From: DATJBC01 sp035515515
Lineage (GTDB): Bacteria > Actinomycetota > Acidimicrobiia > Acidimicrobiales > UBA8190
Direction of reading: 5' to 3'
Length of the DNA stretch: 28,004 nt
Assembly (NCBI GenBank): GCA_035515515.1
Contig: DATJBC010000318.1
Coordinates: 1-28,004, forward strand
Below are positions 15,518 to 21,964 of the stretch, in pieces (positions within the stretch are counted from its first letter, which is position 1; every line of letters begins with the position of its first letter). The translations under genes and the position numbers were made by a program. The notes under the pieces are model-generated. The model saw only the letters and a list, made by a program, of their open reading frames with translations, searched no databases and was not told where the DNA came from.

Positions 15518-16981
15518 TCACAGCGCCGGGCTGAACCCCGCCGGCAGGTTGATCGACTTCTTCTCCAGGAACAGCTCGAGGCCGTCGGGCCCGAACTCGC
15601 GTCCCACGCCCGACTCCTTGTAGCCGCCGAAGGGGGTGGAGAAGTCGATGGGGATGGGGCTGTTCAGCATGTAGGTGCCGGTGCGCACGGCCCGGGCCAC
15701 CTTGAGCCCGCGCTCGGGGTCGCCCGTCCACACCGAGCCGCACAGCCCGTAGCTCGAGTCGTTGGCGATGGACACGGCGGCCTCGTCACCCCCGTCGTAG
15801 GGGATGACGGCCAGCACGGGGCCGAAGATCTCCTCCTGGGCGATGCGCATGGAGTTGTCGACGTCGATGAACACCGTCGGCTCGACGAACCACCCCTTGT
15901 CGATCCCGGCGGGGCGCCCGCCGCCCACGGCGACCTTGGCCCCCTCCTCCTGGCCGAGCTTGATGTAGCCCTCCACCCGGTCGCGCTGGCGCTCGGCCAC
16001 CAGGGGCCCGACCTCGACGGTGGGGTCGAGGGGGTCGCCCACCTTCATGGCCGACACCGACTCCACCAGGGCGTCCACCACCTCCTGGTAGCGGTCGCGC
16101 GGCGCCAGGATCCGGGTCTGGGCGATGCAGGCCTCGCCGTTGTTCATGAGGGCGTTGGGCAGCAGCATGGGCAGCGCCTGGGTGAGGTCGGCGTCGTCGA
16201 GGATCACCGCCGCGGACTTCCCGCCCAGCTCGAGGCTGAAGCGCTTGAGCTGCTCGCCGCAGATGGCGCCGATCTTCTTGCCGGCCACCGTGGAGCCGGT
16301 GAACGAGACCTTGTCCACCTGGGGGTGGCGCACCAGGTGCTCCCCCACCTCGCGCCCGGCGGGCAGCACGCTGAGCACGCCCTTGGGCAGCCCCGCCTCG
16401 GCGAACAGCTCGGCCAGGCGGAAGGCGTCGAAGGGGGTCTCGGGTGCCGGCTTGAACACCACGGTGCACCCCGCCACCAGCGACGGGGCCAGCTTGGCCG
16501 CGGCGATGAACATGGGCACGTTCCACGGGCTGATGGCGGCCACCACGCCCACGGGCTCCTTGGCCACGAGCACCTCGCCCATGAGGCCCTGGCGCACGTC
16601 GTCGAAGGCGAAGGTCGAGGCCAGGCCCACGTAGTAGTCGAGGATCATCGTGGGCGCGAAGACCTGCGCCATCGACCCCCACGCCACGGGCGAGCCCATC
16701 TCGGTGGAGATGAGCTCGGCGAACGACTGCATGTCGGCCTTGATGGCGTCGGACACCTTGGTGAGGATGGCGGCCCGCTCGACGGGGGTCATGCGGGGCC
16801 AGGGGCCGTTGTCGAAGGCGTCGCGCGCCGCGGCCACGGCCCGGTCGACGTCGGCCTGGGTGGCGTCGGGCACCGTGCCCGCCGACTGCTCGGTCGTGGG
16901 GTTGATCACATCGATGGTGCCCGTGCCCGCAGGGCTCACCCATTCGCCGCCGATGAACAGCCGGTCGTAGCTCGTCGTCAC
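15518..16981 (-). CDS. NAD(P)-dependent aldehyde dehydrogenase
   Basis: This 487-residue protein of normal length oxidises an aldehyde to the acid with NAD(P). Landmarks are the SPWN segment (Asn154), VVFKPAPETP (Lys177), FTGSTVAGKKI (cofactor loop), the general base Glu251 in ELGGKS, the catalytic Cys285 in NNGEACIAQTR, and EEIFGPVLAVIPY. The family branch (betaine/aromatic aldehyde or geranial dehydrogenase types) is not decided. The start is GTG, with a GGAGGGG ribosome site just upstream, so unlike many neighbours this gene has a leader. It is a single-gene unit between the convergent response regulator and the upstream envelope pair. Confidence 0.95.
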   Translation of the reverse strand: MTTSYDRLFIGGEWVSPAGTGTIDVINPTTEQSAGTVPDATQADVDRAVAAARDAFDNGPWPRMTPVERAAILTKVSDAIKADMQSFAELISTEMGSPVAWGSMAQVFAPTMILDYYVGLASTFAFDDVRQGLMGEVLVAKEPVGVVAAISPWNVPMFIAAAKLAPSLVAGCTVVFKPAPETPFDAFRLAELFAEAGLPKGVLSVLPAGREVGEHLVRHPQVDKVSFTGSTVAGKKIGAICGEQLKRFSLELGGKSAAVILDDADLTQALPMLLPNALMNNGEACIAQTRILAPRDRYQEVVDALVESVSAMKVGDPLDPTVEVGPLVAERQRDRVEGYIKLGQEEGAKVAVGGGRPAGIDKGWFVEPTVFIDVDNSMRIAQEEIFGPVLAVIPYDGGDEAAVSIANDSSYGLCGSVWTGDPERGLKVARAVRTGTYMLNSPIPIDFSTPFGGYKESGVGREFGPDGLELFLEKKSINLPAGFSPAL

Positions 16982-17018
16982 GTCCCCTCCCCGGAGTGGA
17001 ACCTGTTTCGGTCCCCCG

Positions 17019-17024
17019 ATGCTA
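17019..17024 (-). promoter_or_regulatory. -10 box (TAGCAT) of the aldehyde dehydrogenase gene
   Basis: On the minus strand TAGCAT lies 37 bases before the GTG at 16981, leaving a leader of about 30 bases that contains the GGAGGGG ribosome site. No clear -35 box is seen. Confidence 0.4.
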
Positions 17025-17069
17025 CCCGTGTTCGCCCCGCCTCCGACAGCCGCCGGGGACGGGTCGGGC

Positions 17070-17771
17070 TCAGCCCGGGGCGGGCGACCCGGCCACGGGC
17101 AGGGTCACCGGCGGGGCGGCGCCGATGACCGAGAAGGTGAGGTCCACGCCCAGGCGGTCGGTCCCCATGACGGCCGACACGCGCTCCTCGACGAGGTAGC
17201 CGCCGCGCACCACGGCGCCCACCTGCAACCCAGTGAGCCTGCCCGGGGTGGTGCCCAGGATGGTGGTGATGAAGGACCTCAGGTCGCTGGGCACGAAGGC
17301 GTAGACGTCGCCCCGCCGGACCACGTCAGTGGCGCCGGTGGCCACCCGCAGCGGCGACAGCACGGTGTCCACGGCGCGGCCGCCCAGGCCGGGCTGGGCG
17401 CGCAGCTCGGTCCAGCGTCCTGCGCTCGTCACGAAGTGGCGCGACCCGGCCACGACGGCCGTGGCGGACTGCCCCGTGGGGCTGAGCCCCGACTCGCGCA
17501 CGCGGTCGGGCGCCTGGTAGAGGACGTGGATGACGTTGGTGCGCGTGAGCAGGCGGCCCGAGGACCCCTGGGGCACGGGCCCGATGTAGGTGGCCGAGTT
17601 GACGTCGACGAGCCGGAACCCCGACGCGTCCAGCGTGGCCTTGGCCGCGCTCTGCAGGTCCGTCTGGGCCACGGGCGGCGCCGTCACGAGGGACAGGGCG
17701 ATGGCCCCGAAGACGAGGACGGTGAACACCGCCATGATCACGTGCGGCAGCAGGGTGCGTCGGGGGTCCAC
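17070..17771 (-). CDS. Membrane-anchored protein of unknown function
   Basis: This protein of about 233 residues has one N-terminal hydrophobic segment, HVIMAVFTVLVFGAIALSLV (residues 10-29), with positive residues before it. The rest is predicted outside the membrane. The outer part is beta-rich (GFRLVDVNSATYIGPVP, IHVLYQAPDRVRE, ATAVVAGSRHFVTS, LQVGAVVRGGYLVEERVSAV), in a way that recalls LolA/LppX-like lipoprotein carriers; this is only an impression. GTG 17771 is the likely start, 14 bases after the stop of the upstream gene; a TTG at 17789 overlapping that stop (TTGA) is an alternative. It shares a transcript with the 122-residue gene upstream. Confidence 0.72.
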   Translation of the reverse strand: MDPRRTLLPHVIMAVFTVLVFGAIALSLVTAPPVAQTDLQSAAKATLDASGFRLVDVNSATYIGPVPQGSSGRLLTRTNVIHVLYQAPDRVRESGLSPTGQSATAVVAGSRHFVTSAGRWTELRAQPGLGGRAVDTVLSPLRVATGATDVVRRGDVYAFVPSDLRSFITTILGTTPGRLTGLQVGAVVRGGYLVEERVSAVMGTDRLGVDLTFSVIGAAPPVTLPVAGSPAPG

Positions 17772-17785
17772 GGTTCCGGCGGCGC

Positions 17786-18154
17786 TCAACCGGCCGGCGG
17801 GGCGGTGGGCACCGCCTCCTCGCGCAGCCGGTTCGACAACCAGAACACGCTGTTGGGCTGGGGCATGGCGTCCTGCCACCCCGCCACGACCTGCTCCAGG
17901 CGGTCGCGGTCGGGGATCCACCCCACCACCGCCACCGTCAGCGAGTCCACCGACAACGAGCCCGAGAACGAGTCGCCGAAGAGGTCCTCGGCGATGGCCG
18001 GCGCAGGCTCGCGCATCACGTAGAGCTCGCCGGTGTCCGCCACCCACGAGACCTCGTAGCGCACACCCTGGCCGTCGTGCCACTCGGTGCCGATCTCGAT
18101 CTCCTCGGAGCGGCGCCGGCGCTCGTCGGCTTCGTAGAACTCCTCGATGTCCAT
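17786..18154 (-). CDS. Acidic protein of unknown function
   Basis: This 122-residue protein starts MDIEEFYEADERRRRSEEIE, a highly charged helix, followed by EWHDGQGVRYEVSWVADTGE, LTVAVVGWIPDRDRLEQVV and a C-terminal WQDAMPQPNSVFWLSNRLRE. There is no signal peptide. The pattern looks like a small alpha/beta cytoplasmic protein; I know similar sequences only as hypothetical actinobacterial proteins. The ATG follows a GGAGGG ribosome site closely. It is the first gene of a two-gene unit with the membrane-anchored protein and has a good promoter upstream. Confidence 0.75.
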   Translation of the reverse strand: MDIEEFYEADERRRRSEEIEIGTEWHDGQGVRYEVSWVADTGELYVMREPAPAIAEDLFGDSFSGSLSVDSLTVAVVGWIPDRDRLEQVVAGWQDAMPQPNSVFWLSNRLREEAVPTAPPAG

Positions 18155-18207
18155 GACCCTCCGTCCGGGCGCGTCGGCCGCCGGCGTCCCTCGCCCTCCG
18201 GGCGCAG

Positions 18208-18237
18208 ACTGTGTGGCACCGTCCGCATGACTGTCAA
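18208..18237 (-). promoter_or_regulatory. Promoter of the acidic/membrane protein pair
   Basis: On the minus strand a perfect -35 TTGACA (18237-18232) is followed by 18 bases and CACAGT (18213-18208). The predicted start point near 18201 leaves a leader of about 47 bases. This is the only perfect TTGACA-type -35 I identified in the window. Confidence 0.6.
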
Positions 18238-18297
18238 GCATGCCGGGTTCGGCGCCGACGGCCCACCCCGGCCGCCCGCCCGCCGGCGCGGCCGGCC

Positions 18298-20013
18298 TCA
18301 GCCGTAGGCGGTGACCGCTCCCGAGGTGGTGATGCGGCCGATGGAGCCGCCGAGGCTGTTGGTGAACCACAACGCCCCGTCGGGCCCGGCGGTGATGCCC
18401 GCCGGGGAGGCCATGGTGGCGTCGGTGTAGGTGGTCACCGCGCCCGAGGTGGTGATGCGGCCGACCGACCCGCCCGCCACGGGGTACGGGAGGATGATCC
18501 GGCGGCCCCTGAGCAGCACGCCGGCCTCGTGCTCGACGTGGGAGCGCACGGCCGCCAGGCGGCCGGCGACCGCCTGGCCGGAACTCGACAGGGCCTGGCC
18601 CGCGAAGAGCACGGGGAAGTCGCTCGACCCGCCGTTGGTGAACCACAGCGCCCCGTCGGGCCCGGCGGCGATCGACGTGGGACCGTCGATGCCGGGATCG
18701 CTGAAGCTGGTGGAGACACCCGACGTGGTGATGCGGCCGATGGTGTCGTTCCCGGCGTTCGTGTACCACAGCGCCCCGTCGGGCCCGGCGGCGATCGACG
18801 TGGGGCCGTCGATGTTGAGGGAGTAGTACAGCGTGACGGACCCCGACGTCGTGATACTCCCGATCGAGTTGCTGCCGGTGTTGGTGAACCACAGCGCCCC
18901 GTCGGGGCCCGTGGTGATCGCCGTTGGAGAGGCGTCCACGCTGGGATCCTGATAGGTGGTGACCACGCCGGCGGTGCTGATGCGGCCGATGGTGTCGTCG
19001 CCGTCGTTGGTGAACCACAACGCCCCGTCGGGGCCGGTGGTGATGCCGGCGGGCAGCGACACGCCGGGACCGGCGTAGGTCGTCAGGGCACCCGCCGGCG
19101 TGAGGCGTCCGATGGAGCCGAACAACAGGCTTCCGAGGTTGGCGTCACTGAACAGGCCGCCCAGGGCGTTGGTGAACCACAACGCCCCGTCGGGGCCGGA
19201 GGTGATGGACGTGGCGAACAGGGTGTCGGCATCGCTGTAGACGCCGACCGAGCCACCGGTGGACACCCGCCCGGGGCCGAAGACGTTGGTGAACCACAAC
19301 GCCCCGTCGGGGCCGGTGGTGATGCCGTCGGGCTCGACGACGCCCGGCCCGATGGTGATGGCGCCTTCGAGGTTCAGGCGCCGAAGGCCCTGCTTGCTCC
19401 GGCACAGCGACCGGAGCGCCGACGAGGTGGACGACGAGTACAGCGTGGCGGCGCGGTCGTCGGACGCCGAGCCCGGGAACGATCCCTGCGTGGTCGAGGA
19501 GTTGCCCGCCCCGGGCAGCGCGAACCCCTGGTGGCCTTGGGCGTCGGCCACGCCCTGTTCGCCGCTGTAGTGCACCGTGCTCGGGGTGAACGAGGCACGG
19601 CCCTGGTATTCGGTGTCGCCGACCGTGCCGTCGACGTCACCTCGCCAGGCGATGGAGAACGACCCGGCCTGCGCGCCGTTCCACGAGCAGCCGGCGCCGA
19701 AGCCGGAGGCGAAGCTCCCCGTCAGGACCCCCCGCTTGATGACCACGTACGGGTCGCTGGACACGCAGACGGTGAGCTTGCCCCGCACCCTGGCCCTGAC
19801 CGTCGTGGCGTGCCCGGAGCCCGACAGCGCCGGCGAGAAGCGCACGGTGGCGTCGACGAGACACGACACCGAACCCGGCGCTGCTCCGCTGTATTGCTTG
19901 TTCGTCGACGATTGCTTGGTCGTCGAAGCCTTGGCCCAGGAAGGCGACGACGCTGCGAGCAGACAGCCAAGGGCCGCCAGTGCGGCCACGATGCAGAGAT
20001 AGCCCCGCCTCAC
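18298..20013 (-). CDS. Secreted beta-propeller protein, virginiamycin B lyase-like
   Basis: This 571-residue protein has a signal peptide (RRGYLCIVAALAALGCLLAA, then SWA). An N-terminal domain of about 200 residues with spaced cysteines follows, and then seven repeats of the form ITxGPDGALWFTNxxxxxIG, RITTSGxVTxY. Seven such repeats make a seven-bladed propeller like Vgb streptogramin lyase and related NHL/SMP-30-like folds. Resistance function is not implied: the GPDGALWFT repeat is common in exported actinobacterial proteins. Blade six carries an in-frame insert of about 51 residues without propeller character. The start at GTG 20013 is chosen for the GGGGGAG ribosome site five bases upstream and the signal peptide; a frame extension to 20217 has no such support. 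The N-terminal domain resembles that of the secreted protein at 6205-7206. Confidence 0.85.
   Translation of the reverse strand: MRRGYLCIVAALAALGCLLAASSPSWAKASTTKQSSTNKQYSGAAPGSVSCLVDATVRFSPALSGSGHATTVRARVRGKLTVCVSSDPYVVIKRGVLTGSFASGFGAGCSWNGAQAGSFSIAWRGDVDGTVGDTEYQGRASFTPSTVHYSGEQGVADAQGHQGFALPGAGNSSTTQGSFPGSASDDRAATLYSSSTSSALRSLCRSKQGLRRLNLEGAITIGPGVVEPDGITTGPDGALWFTNVFGPGRVSTGGSVGVYSDADTLFATSITSGPDGALWFTNALGGLFSDANLGSLLFGSIGRLTPAGALTTYAGPGVSLPAGITTGPDGALWFTNDGDDTIGRISTAGVVTTYQDPSVDASPTAITTGPDGALWFTNTGSNSIGSITTSGSVTLYYSLNIDGPTSIAAGPDGALWYTNAGNDTIGRITTSGVSTSFSDPGIDGPTSIAAGPDGALWFTNGGSSDFPVLFAGQALSSSGQAVAGRLAAVRSHVEHEAGVLLRGRRIILPYPVAGGSVGRITTSGAVTTYTDATMASPAGITAGPDGALWFTNSLGGSIGRITTSGAVTAYG
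18358..19315 (-). repeat. Seven coding repeats of the propeller core
   Basis: The plus-strand core GTTGGTGAACCACAACGCCC (or close variants) begins at 18358, 18634, 18757, 18880, 19006, 19168 and 19285. The usual step is 117-126 bases, one blade. Two steps are longer: 162, a loop in blade two, and 276, the insert in blade six. The near-identity at DNA level suggests recent duplication or gene conversion among blades. This is not a CRISPR array because the repeats encode GPDGALWFTN in frame. Confidence 0.85.
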
Positions 20014-20073
20014 CCTGTCTCCCCCGGGCGTGCGGGAGGCCACAGCTGTGCGTCCCCCCGCGTGGACGACCCC

Positions 20074-20102
20074 AACATAGCCCGTTCCCAACAACCTCAC
20101 AA
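20074..20102 (-). promoter_or_regulatory. Promoter of the propeller gene
   Basis: On the minus strand TTGTGA (20102-20097) and TATGTT (20079-20074) are separated by 17 bases. The predicted leader of about 55 bases ends in the GGGGGAG ribosome site. Confidence 0.5.
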
Positions 20103-20262
20103 TGAGGACGCCGCGGCGGGCGACCGCCTCGATCAAGGTCGGGGGCAGGGACGGAGGCCGGTCGGAATCGGGAGCGCAACCCCCGTTGGCAGGCGGGCTC
20201 CCGCCATCGGTGCCCACGGCGGGCGGCCGGCACCCTCGTGGCGGGTGCGGACCGCACAGACG

Positions 20263-20335
20263 TGGGGCCGGGAGGGATCGAACCTCCGACCCAGGGATTA
20301 TGAGTCCCCTGCTCTGACCACTGAGCTACGGCCCC
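20263..20335 (-). tRNA. tRNA with CAU anticodon (Met, or Ile2 reading AUA)
   Basis: A complete 73-base cloverleaf: acceptor GGGGCCG/CGGCCCC, D-arm TAGCTCAGTGGTCAGAGC, anticodon stem GGGGA/TCCCT with loop CTCATAA, T-arm GGAGGTTCGATCCC, discriminator A. The anticodon is CAT. The short D-loop (AGTGG) and the anticodon stem with a G-T pair at 27-43 are closer to bacterial tRNA-Ile2, whose C34 is changed to lysidine, than to elongator tRNA-Met. The acceptor has C5-G68 as in Ile2 but G4-C69. It is not an initiator type: the acceptor ends are paired and the anticodon stem lacks three G-C pairs next to the loop. CCA is not encoded. Confidence 0.9.
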
Positions 20336-20393
20336 TCGAGCTGCTGCCGTTCCCGCCCGCCCGGACCTCGGCGGACGGCGCCCGGCGGGTTCG

Positions 20394-20466
20394 CTCCGGG
20401 GGAGAGACTCGAACTCTCAACCTAGCGGTTAACAGCCGCTTGCTCTGCCGATTGAGCTACCCCGGA
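20394..20466 (-). tRNA. tRNA-Asn (anticodon GUU)
   Basis: A complete cloverleaf: acceptor TCCGGGG/CCCCGGA, D-arm TAGCTCAATCGGCAGAGC, anticodon stem AGCGG/CCGCT with loop CTGTTAA, T-arm GAGAGTTCGAGTCTC, discriminator G. The anticodon GTT reads asparagine. CCA is not encoded. It lies 52 bases after the rpoD stop and 58 bases before the next tRNA, so the two tRNAs are probably co-transcribed. A TAGCGT hexamer at 20505-20500 could serve as their -10 box. Confidence 0.95.
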
Positions 20467-20471
20467 AGACA

Positions 20472-20503
20472 GCGTCGGACCCGCGGGCCCGACCCCGCGA
20501 CGC
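20472..20503 (-). terminator. Possible terminator hairpin after rpoD
   Basis: GCGTCG (20472-20477) pairs with CGACGC (20498-20503) around a GC-rich loop that can itself pair (GGCCCGCGGGTCC region). No T-run follows. It lies between rpoD and tRNA-Asn and could instead be part of the tRNA leader. Confidence 0.3.
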
Positions 20504-20518
20504 TATCAGCGGGGCGCT

Positions 20519-21964
20519 TCAGACCTCGTCCAGGAAGTCTCGCAGGGGCTGCGCGGCGTTGGGGTGGCGCAGCTTGGCCAGCGTCTTGGCCTCGATCTGG
20601 CGGATGCGCTCCCGGGTCACGCCGAAGGCCTTGCCCACCTCCTCGAGCGTGCGCACTCTGCCGTCCTCGAGGCCGAAGCGCAGCTCCATGACCTCGCGCT
20701 CGCGCTTGGGCAGCGTGCCCAGCGCGTCGCGCACCGCCTCGTGCAGCATCGACCGCGTGGCCGCGTCGTCGGGCACCTCTGCGCCCTGGTCCTCGATGAG
20801 GTCGGACAGGCTGAAGTCCTCCTCGTCCCCCATGGGCTGCTCGAGCGACACGGTGTCCTGGTTGATGCGCTGGATCTCGCGCACGCGCTCGATGGGGAAT
20901 TCCACGCGCCCGGCGATCTCCTCCACCGTGGGCTCACGCCCGAGCTCCTGGAGGAGCTGGCGCTGCACGCGCACCACCTTGTTGATGGTCTCCACCATGT
21001 GCACCGGGATGCGGATCGTCCGGCCCTGGTCCGCCAGCGCGCGCGTGATCGCCTGGCGGATCCACCACGTGGCGTAGGTGGAGAATTTGAAGCCCTTGGT
21101 GTAGTCGAACTTCTCGACGGCGCGCATGAGGCCGAGGTTCCCCTCCTGGATGAGGTCGAGGAAGGCCAGGCCACGGTTGCGGTAGCGCTTGGCGATCGAC
21201 ACCACCAGGCGGAGGTTGGCCTCGATGAGCGCCTCCTTGGCCTGCTGGCCCTTGCGCACCTGCATGCGCAGGCGGGTGCGCTCCTCCCCCCGCGCCATGC
21301 GCGTGCCGGTGTCGGCCTCGGCCCGGGCGATCACCTCGGCGGCCTCGGTGCCGGCCTCGATGCGCTTGGCCAGCTCGACCTCGAGCTCGGCGGTGAGCAG
21401 GGGGACCTTGCCGATCTCCTTCAGGTAGGTGTGCACCGGGTCCGCGGCGGTACCCCCGCCGTGGTCGGCCGAGGCGTAGGAGGCGATGCGGCCGCGGCCC
21501 GGACGCGGCGTCTGGCGGTCGATGACCTCGTCCACGGGCTCACGCTTGAAGGCCCGGCGGCGCAGCCGGCCGAGCGGGCCGGCGTCGCCGCCCTCTTCCT
21601 CTTCGTCCTCCTCGGCGGCGGCCGGGGCGGGCTCGCTGGGCGTGGCCAGGTCGGTGGGCAGCGCCTCCACGACCTCCTCGGCGACCGCCTCGGCCACGGC
21701 CTCGGCGACCGCCTCCTCGAGCACCACGGGAGCCGAGCCGTTGCTCGGCTCGTCGACGTACTCGATGCCCTCGGCACGCACGCGCGCCACGACGTCCTCG
21801 ATGACGTCGTAGGACAGCTCCACGGCCTGCAGGACGAGGATCAGGTCGTCCTGGGTCAGATAGCCGCGCCGACGGCCGACGGAGAGCAGTGTCTCGAAGC
21901 CCTCCACCGCCACTCCTTCGGGCGGCGGTCGCACGGACCCGGCCGTTGGGTGAACCTCACTCAT
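20519..21964 (-). CDS. rpoD: Primary sigma factor of RNA polymerase, RpoD/SigA type
   Basis: This 481-residue protein directs RNA polymerase to housekeeping promoters. Residues 20-75 match region 1.1-like sequence (GRRRGYLTQDDLILVLQAVE). A variable Ala/Glu-rich acidic linker follows (about 85-130), then region 1.2 DPVHTYLKEIGKVPLLTAEL. Region 2 has ALIEANLRLVVSIAKRYRNR, DLIQEGNLGLMRAVEKFDY and KFSTYATWWIRQAITRALAD, the -10-binding part. Region 3 has IRIPVHMVETINKV. Region 4 has EREVMELRFGLEDGRVRTLE and GVTRERIRQIEAKTLAKLRH. The ATG at 21964 overlaps the dnaG stop by eight bases, with AAGGGA nine bases upstream; a TTG seven codons earlier is less likely. It is co-transcribed with dnaG, as in many bacteria. 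Confidence 0.97.
   Translation of the reverse strand: MSEVHPTAGSVRPPPEGVAVEGFETLLSVGRRRGYLTQDDLILVLQAVELSYDVIEDVVARVRAEGIEYVDEPSNGSAPVVLEEAVAEAVAEAVAEEVVEALPTDLATPSEPAPAAAEEDEEEEGGDAGPLGRLRRRAFKREPVDEVIDRQTPRPGRGRIASYASADHGGGTAADPVHTYLKEIGKVPLLTAELEVELAKRIEAGTEAAEVIARAEADTGTRMARGEERTRLRMQVRKGQQAKEALIEANLRLVVSIAKRYRNRGLAFLDLIQEGNLGLMRAVEKFDYTKGFKFSTYATWWIRQAITRALADQGRTIRIPVHMVETINKVVRVQRQLLQELGREPTVEEIAGRVEFPIERVREIQRINQDTVSLEQPMGDEEDFSLSDLIEDQGAEVPDDAATRSMLHEAVRDALGTLPKREREVMELRFGLEDGRVRTLEEVGKAFGVTRERIRQIEAKTLAKLRHPNAAQPLRDFLDEV

Noticed and set aside
18358..19315. Regularly spaced repeats that could be read as a CRISPR array
   Set aside because: They encode GPDGALWFTN in frame on the minus strand with blade-length spacing, and the segments between them are also coding and similar to each other.
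18298..20217. Virginiamycin B lyase as an antibiotic-resistance gene
   Set aside because: The repeat type matches, but the protein is exported and carries an extra N-terminal domain. The fold alone does not show lyase activity.
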